Source: Azospirillum sp. 412522 (GTDB taxonomy: Bacteria; Pseudomonadota; Alphaproteobacteria; Azospirillales; Azospirillaceae). From it: a stretch of 64,000 bases of DNA. The stretch spans positions 62,001-126,000 of the forward strand of contig NZ_RWIJ01000013.1 in the NCBI RefSeq assembly GCF_019805165.1. The letters are read 5' to 3'. Position 1 is the first letter of the stretch; every line of letters starts with the position of its first letter. Below the pieces are notes generated by a model. The model made no database searches. It was not told the origin of the DNA and worked only from the letters and a program-made list of their open reading frames with translations. The position numbers were made by a program, and so were the translations under genes. Of this stretch, positions 1 through 8,212 are shown one piece after another.

Positions 1-1361
1 TTCATCAGGTCGGTGTGGAGGGCCGACACCCCGTTGACCTTGTGCGAACCGAGGAAGGCCAGGTTGCCCATGCGGACACGGCGTTCGCCGCGCTCGTCGA
101 TCAGCGACAGCCGCGACAGCCTGGCATTGTCGCCCTCGGCCCGCGCCTTGGTGCGGTTCAGGAACTTGGCGTTGATCTCGTAGATGATCTGCATGTGGCG
201 CGGCAGCACCCGCTCGATCATTCGCACCGGCCAGGCTTCCAGCGCCTCGGGCAGAAGCGTGTGGTTGGTATAGGCGAAGGTGGCGCGGGTGATCTCCCAC
301 GCGTCGTCCCAGCGCAGCGCGTGCTGATCGACCAGCAGGCGCATCAGTTCGGCGATGCCGATGGCCGGGTGGGTATCGTTCAGCTGGATCGCCGCCTTGT
401 TGGGCAGGTTCTCGAAGGTGGTGTGATGCTGCAGGTAGCGGCGCAGGATGTCCTGCAGCGAGGCGGAGGTGAAGAAATACTCCTGCTTCAACCGCAGTTC
501 CTTGCCGGTCTCCGTCGCGTCGTTGGGATAGAGGACGCGGCTGAGATTCTCCGACAGGATCTTCTGCTCGACCGCCTTCATGTAGGCGCCGTCATTGAAG
601 TGGCCGAAATTGAAGTCGCGGGTGGCGCGGGCCGACCACAGGCGCAGCGTGTTGATCGTCTCGCCGCCATATCCGACGACCGGCGTGTCGTAGGCCATCG
701 CCAGCACCCGGTCGGCGTCGACCCAGCGATAGGCACGCTCACCGACGCTGTCGCGGAACTCCTCGACGCGGCCGTAGAACTGGACCGGATACAGCACCTC
801 CGGCCGGGCGAATTCCCACGGGTTGCCGAACTGCAGCCACTGTTCCGGATATTCGACCTGCCAACCGTTTTCGAAGCGCTGCTCGAACAGGCCGAACTCG
901 TAACGGATGCCATAGCCGTAGCCGGGCAGTCCCTGGGAGGCCATGCTGTCGAGGAAGCAGGCGGCCAGACGGCCGAGGCCGCCGTTGCCGAGCGCCGCGT
1001 CCGGCTCGGCATCGACCACGTCCTCCATCGAGAGGCCGAGGCGGTCGAGCGCCTGACGGCATTCGTCCACGATGCCCAGATTCGACAGGCTGTTGGTCAG
1101 CAAGCGTCCGATCAGGAATTCCAGGGAGAGGTAGTAAACGCGCTTGGCGTCTTCGTGGTAATAGCTGCGCGTCGTATCCATCCAGCGGTCGACGACGCGG
1201 TCGCGCACGGCCAGTGCAACGGTGTGGAACCAGTCGCGGCGCGTGGCGGCGCGTGCATCCTTGCCGACCGAATAGACCAGCCATTCCAGGAACGACCGTT
1301 TGAGGCCATCGACATCAAGGCTGCGGCGTTCGATGTCGCGAGATTTGAACCGAGCGTCCAT
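1..1361 (-). CDS. glgP: Glycogen phosphorylase, N-terminal half (truncated by window edge)
   Basis: Reading from the ATG at 1361 downward gives about 453 codons before the window ends. The motif YYLSLEFLIGRLL and the stretch GNGGLGRLAACFLDS are hallmark N-terminal and active-site sequences of GT35 glycogen/maltodextrin phosphorylases, which release glucose-1-phosphate from alpha-1,4-glucans using pyridoxal phosphate. Family members are usually about 820-840 residues, so the PLP-lysine half lies outside the window. The ATG is the first one giving the usual short N-terminus before the conserved block. It is divergent from the acetyltransferase gene at 1540. Identity is secure; the choice between glgP and malP-type substrate preference cannot be made here. 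Confidence 0.93.
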   Translation of the reverse strand, partial: MDARFKSRDIERRSLDVDGLKRSFLEWLVYSVGKDARAATRRDWFHTVALAVRDRVVDRWMDTTRSYYHEDAKRVYYLSLEFLIGRLLTNSLSNLGIVDECRQALDRLGLSMEDVVDAEPDAALGNGGLGRLAACFLDSMASQGLPGYGYGIRYEFGLFEQRFENGWQVEYPEQWLQFGNPWEFARPEVLYPVQFYGRVEEFRDSVGERAYRWVDADRVLAMAYDTPVVGYGGETINTLRLWSARATRDFNFGHFNDGAYMKAVEQKILSENLSRVLYPNDATETGKELRLKQEYFFTSASLQDILRRYLQHHTTFENLPNKAAIQLNDTHPAIGIAELMRLLVDQHALRWDDAWEITRATFAYTNHTLLPEALEAWPVRMIERVLPRHMQIIYEINAKFLNRTKARAEGDNARLSRLSLIDERGERRVRMGNLAFLGSHKVNGVSALHTDLM

Positions 1362-1539
1362 GTCCTGACTTTCTGCGTGAAAGGCCTATAGGAGCGGGCG
1401 GCTGGAAGGACGGCGCTCCAAACATGGGGAAGTGTCTGCCCTGTTGGTTAAACAAAGCTTTCCCCAAACCGAACGCACCGTCGTTTCACTATGGTAAAAG
1501 GGAGTAGCCTGTCGTCCCCTCCCCTTTTTCCCGTCAACG

Positions 1540-2049
1540 ATGCTTCACGAATCCGATCCTGTCCACTGCGATGCAACACGCATCGGAATTCGTCGCGCCG
1601 AAACAGCCGATATTCCCGCACTGCTGGCGATCGAGGAGCGAAGCTTCGCGACCGACCGAATGACGGAGCGCAACTTCCGCTATGCGATCCGTAAAGCAAA
1701 AGGTGTGGTCCTTGTGGCATACCGCCAAGTGCCGAATGTGCAGTCGATGGCGATCGCCTATGGGGTGGTCGGCTTCCATGCCGGCACGCCCTTCGCCCGC
1801 CTGACCTCCTTCGCGGTGGCTCCGGGCAACCGCGGGCGGGGGGTCGGCCACCGCCTGCTGGCGGAACTGGAAAAAGCTGCGGCCGACCATGGCTGTCGCG
1901 GGATGAGGCTTGAAGTGCGGGCGAACAATGCCGCCGCCATAGGGCTTTACACCACTGCCGGCTACCGCCGCTTCGCGGTCTACAGCGATTATTACGAGGA
2001 CGGAATGGCGGCGCTGCGTCTGGAAAAGATATTGGTTTGCGACGGCTGA
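1540..2049 (+). CDS. RimI-like GNAT N-acetyltransferase
   Basis: A 169-residue single-domain GNAT protein. It transfers an acetyl group from acetyl-CoA to an amine; the substrate is unknown. The acetyl-CoA pyrophosphate loop is visible as NRGRGVG at about residues 97-103, followed by the usual helix, and the C-terminal half has LEVRANNAAAIGLYTTAGYR, the classic RimI-style motif B segment. RimI itself acetylates ribosomal protein S18, but the N-terminal 15 residues and overall divergence do not allow that assignment. The gene stands alone, divergent from glycogen phosphorylase with about 180 bp between them. Confidence 0.85.
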   Translation: MLHESDPVHCDATRIGIRRAETADIPALLAIEERSFATDRMTERNFRYAIRKAKGVVLVAYRQVPNVQSMAIAYGVVGFHAGTPFARLTSFAVAPGNRGRGVGHRLLAELEKAAADHGCRGMRLEVRANNAAAIGLYTTAGYRRFAVYSDYYEDGMAALRLEKILVCDG

Positions 2050-2163
2050 CTGTTGCAGTGGCGCACCGCGGAACGCGTTCGGTGGTGGTAAGCCCGGCAA
2101 GCTGAAGCTGGACCGGAATCGCCGCTTCCTGCCTCCGATGTCACTCTTTCCGAATCCTGCGGT

Positions 2164-2189
2164 GGAACATCCACGGCGCACGGCGCGTT
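2164..2189 (+). promoter_or_regulatory. Candidate EcfG-type promoter upstream of ECF sigma gene
   Basis: GGAAC at 2164-2168, a 17-base spacer, then CGTT at 2186-2189. This matches the alphaproteobacterial general-stress (EcfG) consensus GGAAC-N16/17-CGTT. It would give a leader of roughly 300 nt to the sigma gene, so it may instead serve an unseen short transcript. Matching similar elements near 4.0 kb support it being real. Confidence 0.5.
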
Positions 2190-2401
2190 TAGCTCCCGAC
2201 ACGATCAACGACGGGCAACAACGGGACCGCCGCAATGACGTCACCGCCGACCGGATCGTTCAGCAACACCTCACGGGGGCCGTCGCCCTTGGTGTATTCG
2301 CTGGAAACCGCCCTCAGGGCGTACTGAGCGCTCAAGACCAATAAGACACTGTCAGCCCTTCGAACCGGCAGCGCCGCCTTCTCGTGCGCCGGAAAGCCCA
2401 A
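2189..2401 (-). CDS. Possible small hypothetical protein
   Basis: Minus-strand frame of up to 70 residues opening with TTG; an internal TTG near 2344 would give about 50 residues. The C-terminal 50 codons have strong G/C preference in the third position and a natural-looking composition (for example EYTKGDGPREVLLNDPVGGD). No domain was recognised and no convincing ribosome-binding site was found. Its 3' end abuts the EcfG-type promoter on the other strand. It could be a real small stress gene or a decayed one. Confidence 0.35.
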   Translation of the reverse strand: MGFPAHEKAALPVRRADSVLLVLSAQYALRAVSSEYTKGDGPREVLLNDPVGGDVIAAVPLLPVVDRVGS

Positions 2402-2499
2402 CGCCGTCCCTGCCCTGGCGCCCCGCCCCTACCACCAAGGGTGCCGCCATTCATCCGGCCGGTGGGAGACGTACACAGACCGTGGAGGAAGGAAAGACC

Positions 2500-2973
2500 A
2501 TGGCGTACTCGTTCGAAAACGAACTGATCCGCTGCATGCCGAACCTGCAGCGTTATGCCTGCAAGCTGACCCGTGACGCCAACGCCGCAGAGGATTTGCT
2601 GCAGGACTGCTTGGCCCGCGCTCTGTCGCGCCAACATCGTTTCGAACCCGGCACGAATATGCAGGCGTGGCTGACCACCATGCTGAAGAATCTGCATTTC
2701 AATAACCTGCAGCGCGACCGCCATGTGACGAAGGTGGAATTGTGGGACGGCGCCATGTCGGTCGATGCGGCGCAGATGTCGCGGCTGGTTTTCCGCGACG
2801 TCGACCGCGCCTTTTCCTCCCTCACCCCCAGCCAGCGCAAGGTGGTGAAATTGGTTGCCATTGAAGGCCGTCCTTATCAGGAAGCGGCGGAAACGCTGAA
2901 TGTATCGATCGGCACCATCCGATCACGCCTGTGCCGTGCGCGGGAGCGGTTGAACAACCTCATGACAGCCTGA
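2500..2973 (+). CDS. ECF-family RNA polymerase sigma factor (EcfG-like)
   Basis: A 157-residue sigma-70 family protein made of region 2 (about residues 10-75, with AAEDLLQDCLARAL and TNMQAWLTTMLKN) and region 4 (about 103-153, with a helix-turn-helix around YQEAAETLNVSIGTIRSRL). It would direct core polymerase to stress promoters. The ATG at 2500 is chosen over an upstream GTG because GGAGGAAGG sits just before it. The region 2 signature resembles the EcfG/PhyR general-stress group, and GGAAC...GTT elements lie upstream of this and nearby genes. A PhyR-NepR pair is not seen in the window, so this may be one of several paralogues. Confidence 0.88.
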   Translation: MAYSFENELIRCMPNLQRYACKLTRDANAAEDLLQDCLARALSRQHRFEPGTNMQAWLTTMLKNLHFNNLQRDRHVTKVELWDGAMSVDAAQMSRLVFRDVDRAFSSLTPSQRKVVKLVAIEGRPYQEAAETLNVSIGTIRSRLCRARERLNNLMTA

Positions 2974-3097
2974 TCCTCCCCTTCCCTCCGCGTCCCTACA
3001 GATCGTTTGCATGCGCCCTCCGCATATGTTTGCGGGGGGCGCATGCGCGACAAGGAAGATATGCCTTTCTCCGTACCGGATCGTCGCGCGCACTGAC

Positions 3098-3958
3098 CTA
3101 CCCGTTCACCACCGCGCCACCGTTCGGATGCAGCACTTGGCCCGACATATATGAAGAGTCGTCGGATGCAAGGAATACGTAGGCCGGCGCGACTTCGTCC
3201 GGTTGCCCGGCGCGCTTCATCGGCACGTTGCTGCCGAAGCTCTCGACCTTCCCCTCGTCGAAGGTGGACGGAATCAGCGGCGTCCAGATAGGGCCTGGGG
3301 CCACCGCGTTGACACGGATGCCGCGGTCGGTCAGCGATATCGACAGAGAGCGGGTAAAGGCAACGATCGCACCCTTGGACGCCGAATAGTCCAGCAGTTC
3401 CGGGCTGCCCCTGTAGGCGGTCACGGAAGTGGTGTTGATGATGCTGGCGCCCTCGTTCATATGCGGCAGAGCGGCTTTCACCATATAGAACTGGCCGAAG
3501 ATGTTGGTACGGAAGGTCCGCTCCAACTGCTCGGCTGTGATGTCCACGATCGATTTCCGCGGATGCTGTTCGGCTGCGTTGTTGATGAGGATGTCGAGAC
3601 GCCCGTGTTCGCCAATGATGCGCTCCACCGCCTTGCGGCAGGTTTCCTCGTCGCCGACATCTCCGCTCAGAATGGTGCAGGGCTGTCCTTCGGCCTCGAC
3701 CAGCCGACGGGTCTCGCGCGCATCGTCGTCCTCGTTCAGGTACAGGATGCCGACCTTGGCGCCCTCGCGGGCATACAGGACGGCGATGGCGCGGCCGATA
3801 CCGCTGTCACCGCCGGTGATCAGCGCCACCTTGTCACGCAGTTTACCGCTGCCGCGGTATCCAGGGCTGGTTTCCGATGGCTGCGGGGTCATGGGGGCCT
3901 GATGGCCTGGCTGGGTGCTCTGGTGCTGCGGTGGCTGCCTGCTCTCTTGCCGAGCCAT
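3098..3958 (-). CDS. Short-chain dehydrogenase/reductase, YhdF/YhxC-like stress type
   Basis: A 286-residue classical SDR oxidoreductase with a Q/P-rich 35-residue N-terminal extension, as in glucose/ribitol dehydrogenase-like general stress proteins. The cofactor motif TGGDSGIG spans about 48-55, NNAAE about 126-130, and the catalytic YSASK has Y191 and K195. It would use NAD(P)H; the substrate is unknown. The start at 3958 has GGAAGGAG upstream. It lies convergent to the ECF sigma gene and is preceded by an EcfG-type promoter (4019-4043), so it is likely part of the general stress response, where this SDR subgroup is often found. Confidence 0.88.
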   Translation of the reverse strand: MARQESRQPPQHQSTQPGHQAPMTPQPSETSPGYRGSGKLRDKVALITGGDSGIGRAIAVLYAREGAKVGILYLNEDDDARETRRLVEAEGQPCTILSGDVGDEETCRKAVERIIGEHGRLDILINNAAEQHPRKSIVDITAEQLERTFRTNIFGQFYMVKAALPHMNEGASIINTTSVTAYRGSPELLDYSASKGAIVAFTRSLSISLTDRGIRVNAVAPGPIWTPLIPSTFDEGKVESFGSNVPMKRAGQPDEVAPAYVFLASDDSSYMSGQVLHPNGGAVVNG

Positions 3959-4018
3959 AGGCCCTCTCCTTCCTTGGTAACCCGAACAGGGGGCGAACGG
4001 ACCGAGTTGCATAATCAC

Positions 4019-4043
4019 AACAGTCCCGTTTGCCCGTCGTTCC
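4019..4043 (-). promoter_or_regulatory. Candidate EcfG-type promoter for the SDR gene
   Basis: On the minus strand GGAAC (4043-4039) is followed after 16 bases by TGTT (4022-4019). Transcription would begin near 4010, about 50 nt before the SDR start codon, an ideal distance. This is the best placed of the EcfG-like elements in the window. Confidence 0.6.
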
Positions 4044-4058
4044 GCGCGGCAAGTCGCC

Positions 4059-4084
4059 GGAACAATCTGCAACATCGCCCTGTT
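4059..4084 (+). promoter_or_regulatory. Candidate EcfG-type promoter for the anti-sigma-like gene
   Basis: GGAAC at 4059-4063, 17 bases, then TGTT at 4081-4084 on the plus strand. It faces the anti-sigma-like gene at 4309, leaving a leader of about 215 nt. The pairing with the divergent element at 4019-4043 suggests coordinated control. Confidence 0.45.
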
Positions 4085-4308
4085 ACTTCGCCGGGGAACG
4101 CGAAAGAGGATGACGGTGCCGGTTTGCTCGCCTCCAAGGTGAGCGGTGATCGCGCCGTTCGTCGGACTGGTATGGCCGAGGATCATGCCCATAAGATGGT
4201 GTGGACGTCCTTTGGGCCGAGCCGTCCGGGACGGCGGAGCCACCGGACATGTCACGGTTGATCGTGTCCCAGGGGAGAACCCCGGCGACCCATCCGGGAA
4301 CGACAGAG

Positions 4309-4533
4309 ATGAAGCGTGTGACGATGACCGATATAAACGCCTATCTGGACGGCGCTCTGGACGAGCGGGAGCGCGCCGAATTCGAAAGCGTGGTCGAGAG
4401 CGATCCCGACGCCAAGGCGTTGCTCGCACAGCATCGCCAGCATGTGGAGGAACTCCATCGCCTGTACGACCCCGTCCTGAACGAAGAGGTTCCCTCCCGA
4501 ATGCTTGAATTGTTGCGCAAGCGCAACGGTTGA
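4309..4533 (+). CDS. Soluble anti-sigma factor-like protein without membrane segment
   Basis: A 74-residue acidic protein. Residues 8-33 (INAYLDGALDERERAEFE, then SDPDAKALLA) match the N-terminal sigma-binding helices of RsiW/ChrR-type anti-sigma factors, and LYDPVLNEEVP near 52-62 matches the segment that precedes the membrane helix in the RsiW-like family. Here the protein simply ends at LELLRKRNG with no transmembrane part and no zinc-binding His/Cys set. Start at 4309 is preceded by ACAGAG; an in-frame ATG at 4324 is also possible. It probably binds a sigma factor, most simply the one encoded at 2500, but that link is inference from position. Confidence 0.7.
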   Translation: MKRVTMTDINAYLDGALDERERAEFESVVESDPDAKALLAQHRQHVEELHRLYDPVLNEEVPSRMLELLRKRNG

Positions 4534-4649
4534 CGGACCCGGCGGGTCCCGACCCACCTGCGATAATTTCTCTCCCTTCGGCGGCACATTGCGCTATTGC
4601 ATCCGGCAGGCCCATCTTTGGGGGAAGGGCCGGTTCGGATGGATGAAGC

Positions 4650-6125
4650 ATGGCGCCCAGACGAATGGAGCCGAGCATCCTGCTCGGTCCCATCCTGTAT
4701 TTCCGTGGTGAGCAGCGTGACCGCTGGTGGCTGTCGGCGCTCTTTGTTTTGGATGGGGAGGTAGAACCCTACGATCTTCGGGTCGACGGCGTCACCTTGC
4801 CCGTCCCGCCGCGCCATCTATTGGCTTGGCGCCGATGCCATGTCTGGCGCTTCGACTTCGCGATACCCCGCGCCATGCGCGACACCGATGTCGCCTATGG
4901 ATTTCCAGACGGCCCCCATTGGAGCGTGATCGTTCCGGGTCGTCAGTCATCCCCTCGGATGGCCATTCTTTATCAAAACGGAATGATGAGCGGCGCCAAG
5001 CCCAAAGCCGATTCGCCGTTCGCCCTCTGGCCCGACCTTCTCACCCACCACTCCAACGACCGCTACCATCTGCTCGTTCAGGCTGGGGGGCAGGTCGATG
5101 GCGACGCCGTGATGGCCGCGTCCCCCCAGGCCGGTCCCTTGCTGTCCAATGCCGCCCGACGACCGGGACCGGCTCTGCCCGGTGTGGCGGAGGAGCTGAT
5201 GTCCGCAGGTTTCGGCCATATGCTGCGGGTCTGGAGTGGTGCCGCCGCGGCGGCGGCAATGGCGTCCATTCCATCGGTGATGATGTGGGACGGCGGCGAC
5301 CTCGGCCGGTTGCTGGCCGGTGCATGGGGCGACCGGGAGGAAGCGGATGCGGCTTCGCGCAGCATGCGCCCGCTTTTGATGGCGGTACGGCGTCAGGTCC
5401 AACTGTTCCAGATCGGCTCGGTGGCCGACAGCCCACCCGACTGCCTGTGGGGATCGGCCTGCGGAACCCTGACGCAGGGCTTCGTCATGGGCGAGATCGG
5501 TCTGTTGGCTCTTGATCTCTGGACCGACCGCAATGCCCGGCGCATGCTTTCGGAACGGGATTGGAGCCTGCTGCCGGACTGGCTCGACCGCTTCGCCGGT
5601 TGCCGGCATCTGATCGTGGTCAGCGGCGGGCCACTGTTGGCTCCCGCCATGACGTTGCTCTACCGCACAGGGAGTGCTCTTCCGGCCCGGTTGCGCCGCC
5701 GCTTGGGTGATCACTGGTCGGCACCGCGTCGACATCCCGACCGGGAGCGGATGATCCGGACACTGGCCGACTTCTCCCGGCGCAATGGTTGCCGCATCAC
5801 CGTGGCATCGCACGGGCTGGCCGGCGGAGCCGGCGCACGGGGCGTGCTGCGCGGTGGCGGACTGGAGATGTGGCAGCTTTTCGCTCCCAACTTCACCGTG
5901 ACCGGACGGCAGGTCGGCTGGCGTTCCCGCTTGGCGGAACCGCTGGCGACCCGCCCGTGCCATCCCCTGCCCGCCCACCGCTTCGAAGTGCCGCCTTTTG
6001 CCGAAGGCGGGCGGCGCCTGTTGCACGGTCCTGGCTGGATCGCTTGCAGTTTCGACGCCAAGGGACAATTGCACGCACGGTGGCGCCTGCCCGGCAACGA
6101 CGGACGTTATACCCAGGCCATCTGA
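4650..6125 (+). CDS. PhoD-like metallophosphatase-fold protein with altered active-site motifs
   Basis: A 491-residue protein with the architecture of the PhoD-related phosphatase family: an N-terminal beta domain (GPILYFRGEQRDRWWLSALF), a block around 139-153 (YHLLVQAGGQVDGD) equivalent to the family's HLLLHGGDQ metal motif, and MMWDGGDL at 211-218 where active members have MMWDDHDI. Near 385-396 SHGLAGGAGARG replaces the GDVHVGA motif. Several predicted metal ligands are therefore changed, so it may be catalytically dead or use a different site. No signal peptide is evident, suggesting cytoplasmic location. It stands alone downstream of the anti-sigma-like gene. Confidence 0.6.
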   Translation: MAPRRMEPSILLGPILYFRGEQRDRWWLSALFVLDGEVEPYDLRVDGVTLPVPPRHLLAWRRCHVWRFDFAIPRAMRDTDVAYGFPDGPHWSVIVPGRQSSPRMAILYQNGMMSGAKPKADSPFALWPDLLTHHSNDRYHLLVQAGGQVDGDAVMAASPQAGPLLSNAARRPGPALPGVAEELMSAGFGHMLRVWSGAAAAAAMASIPSVMMWDGGDLGRLLAGAWGDREEADAASRSMRPLLMAVRRQVQLFQIGSVADSPPDCLWGSACGTLTQGFVMGEIGLLALDLWTDRNARRMLSERDWSLLPDWLDRFAGCRHLIVVSGGPLLAPAMTLLYRTGSALPARLRRRLGDHWSAPRRHPDRERMIRTLADFSRRNGCRITVASHGLAGGAGARGVLRGGGLEMWQLFAPNFTVTGRQVGWRSRLAEPLATRPCHPLPAHRFEVPPFAEGGRRLLHGPGWIACSFDAKGQLHARWRLPGNDGRYTQAI

Positions 6126-6268
6126 CACGGCCCCGCCGGTCGGGATGGCATCTCCACAGCCCTACACGGGCGGCACGCTTCGTCGATTGGAACTCCCAAT
6201 GAGCTCCGCAAGGAGGACGGGGGAGCCTTGACCGATTCGCTTCGTCACTGTCCGCCGCCCCTTCGCTG

Positions 6269-7624
6269 TTACGGCTCCCTCCGCTCCATCACGAAAAGCA
6301 GTCCGGCGACCGGAATTCCCTTTTCCCGGCGCGGGGTACAAGGTTCCATCAGGCGGATCGTGAAGCCGGCAGCCGTGGCGGTCTCGCGGACATACGTCTC
6401 CGCGTGGGCATAGCGCCGGGTGGTGCCGAGGACAAAGGGGGCCGCAGATTGCGACAGTGGATCGACGGGCAGGCGTTCCACCGTCGCGGCTAAGCATCCA
6501 CCAGTCGGAAGGGCACGAGCGGCCGCTGAAAAGAAGAGGCGGAGATCGCCGATGTAAACCAGCACGTCAGCGGCGACAAGAAGGTCCCAACCGCCGGGTG
6601 TCCGCTCCATCGCTTCCACCACGTCGCCGACACTGAGGTCATCATAGAGTGTGCGCTGGCGCGCCTTCTCGACCATCCGCGGCGACAGATCGACGCCGGC
6701 CAGATACGCCGCCAGCGGCCGGAAGGCGACACCCGCCAGACCGGTGCCGCAGCCGAGATCGAGAATTCGCAGCCCCTCTGCGTCGGACAGGACCCGATCG
6801 ACCGCGGAGCGCAGCAAATCCGGCGCCGCATAGCCGAGCTTGCCAACCAGATCCTGGTCGAAGCGGTCGGCATAGCGATCGAACAGCGCGCGGACATAGG
6901 CGGCGGACAGGTCGGCCCCCGCCCCGGCCTCCAGGGCGGCGGCCAGCCGTTCGATCGCCGCCGCCTCATCCCCTTCCGCATTGTCCCGTGCGTGACGGAG
7001 TGCGGTCAACGCCTTCACCGGTTCCCGCAGGGCAAGCCAGCTGCGGCCCAATGCATGATGGACGGCCGCATCGTCCTCGTACCGGCGGGCGAGCGGCTGA
7101 AGCAGTTCGACCGCCGCAAGCGCATCGCCCGAAGCGGTCAGCGCCTCGGCCAGAGCCAGGACGGCATCGCGGTCGTCGGGACGCAGGGCAACCGTCTCCC
7201 GGAACTCCTCAAGCGCCTCTTCGGAACGGCCGAGTGCCGCAAGGCAGCGGGCGAGTCCGAGTCGAACCGGCGCCGAATCACTCCGTTCGATCGCCATGAT
7301 GTGAAAATACGCATGTGCAGCATCGATTTCGCCGCGGTGCAGCAGCGCATCGGCCAGCATCAGGCGCCATGTCCAATTGCCCGGCTCCAACCGTACGGCA
7401 CGCTGGAAGGAGGCCGCCCCCCGCTCCATGGGATCGGTCGCGCCCTCGGTTTCCGCCAATGCCGACCAAGCCTCGCCATTGGCAGGGTCTATGGTGACGG
7501 CGGCACGGAACGCACCGGCTGCCCCGGCATGATCGCCCGCATAGAGCCGCTCGTAACCGAACCGGAACATTTGATCTGGATTGTAGATTTCCGGCTCGTC
7601 GCCGATGGAGGGATCCGCGGACAC
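6269..7624 (-). CDS. TPR-repeat SAM-dependent methyltransferase
   Basis: About 451 residues. Residues 20-230 are tandem tetratricopeptide repeats (for example ALGRSEEALEEFRETVALRP), a protein-binding scaffold. Residues 245-451 form a class I methyltransferase with motif I LDLGCGTGLAG at about 288-298 and the segment SPRMVEKARQR. It would methylate an unidentified substrate using S-adenosylmethionine, the repeats probably giving target selection. A GTG at 7624 with AGAGGA upstream is taken as start because the longer open frame above it reads as low-complexity noncoding sequence. The gene is convergent with the PhoD-like gene. Similar TPR-methyltransferases occur across Rhodospirillales, with unknown function. 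Confidence 0.8.
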   Translation of the reverse strand: MSADPSIGDEPEIYNPDQMFRFGYERLYAGDHAGAAGAFRAAVTIDPANGEAWSALAETEGATDPMERGAASFQRAVRLEPGNWTWRLMLADALLHRGEIDAAHAYFHIMAIERSDSAPVRLGLARCLAALGRSEEALEEFRETVALRPDDRDAVLALAEALTASGDALAAVELLQPLARRYEDDAAVHHALGRSWLALREPVKALTALRHARDNAEGDEAAAIERLAAALEAGAGADLSAAYVRALFDRYADRFDQDLVGKLGYAAPDLLRSAVDRVLSDAEGLRILDLGCGTGLAGVAFRPLAAYLAGVDLSPRMVEKARQRTLYDDLSVGDVVEAMERTPGGWDLLVAADVLVYIGDLRLFFSAAARALPTGGCLAATVERLPVDPLSQSAAPFVLGTTRRYAHAETYVRETATAAGFTIRLMEPCTPRREKGIPVAGLLFVMERREP

Positions 7625-8212
7625 GGATGTCGTTCCTCTGATATCGGGCTTCGGCCACGGGATTGCCGCCGGCCCGGAGACCCGCCTCCGCCCGCCGCCG
7701 GGCCGTCCCGGGGCGTCGCTACGGCACCGTTCTGACCCGTCATTCGGAGTCCCGGGAAACAAGGCGGCGGAGTTTACTGCCCCAACATGCTGCGCCGCGC
7801 AAGGGGTCTGCGAAAATCCTTCCGAAGTGTGATTCCGGCGACACGCGGTCGCAGTAGCCCCATTTTTATACCCTGTCCGAAGGGCCTGCATGAACTGCTT
7901 GGCTACCCCAATCGTTTTCGCCAGCAAATGTGGCGATTCAATGGCTTATAACCCATACAGAACGGCCTAGCCCGTCCGCCCGAAGGCTCGACGTGACATC
8001 TGCCGGACGAAAGCTGTGGTATTACCAGGATGCAAGCGGGTTGACGATGGATCAAATTTTTGGAAGTGTGGCCCCGGCGCCCGATTGGGGAGCGCTGAAC
8101 ATCTGGGTAGGAGGCGGTCGCCGTAAGCGACTCGGTGACCGGAATAACGGCCCCGCGCAGGGGGTCAAACAGCCGCCGTTGAAGACGGGGCGACAGCAGA
8201 AGGAGGTTTGGG
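7625..8212. other. Long gene-free stretch between divergent genes
   Basis: About 590 bp between the TPR-methyltransferase and the lytic transglycosylase. Base composition drops around 7850-7960 and 8040-8070, as in promoter regions. Frames through it lack codon bias and no RNA fold or repeat was recognised. Confidence 0.5.

Larger units (their letters stand above)
2050..2499. other. Intergenic region before the sigma factor gene
   Basis: About 450 bp between the acetyltransferase and the ECF sigma gene. It contains one good EcfG-type promoter (2164-2189, plus strand) and a possible small minus-strand reading frame (2189-2401), both listed separately. No RNA gene or repeat was recognised. Confidence 0.6.
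3959..4308. other. Intergenic region with two divergent EcfG-type promoters
   Basis: About 350 bp between the SDR and the anti-sigma-like gene. It carries one GGAAC...GTT element on each strand, only 15 bp apart, listed separately. No coding potential beyond fragments was seen. Confidence 0.6.

Noticed and set aside
15..1391. Long plus-strand open frame over the glycogen phosphorylase region
   Set aside because: It is the antisense of the phosphorylase frame; its product has no domain, while the minus-strand product is clearly GT35.
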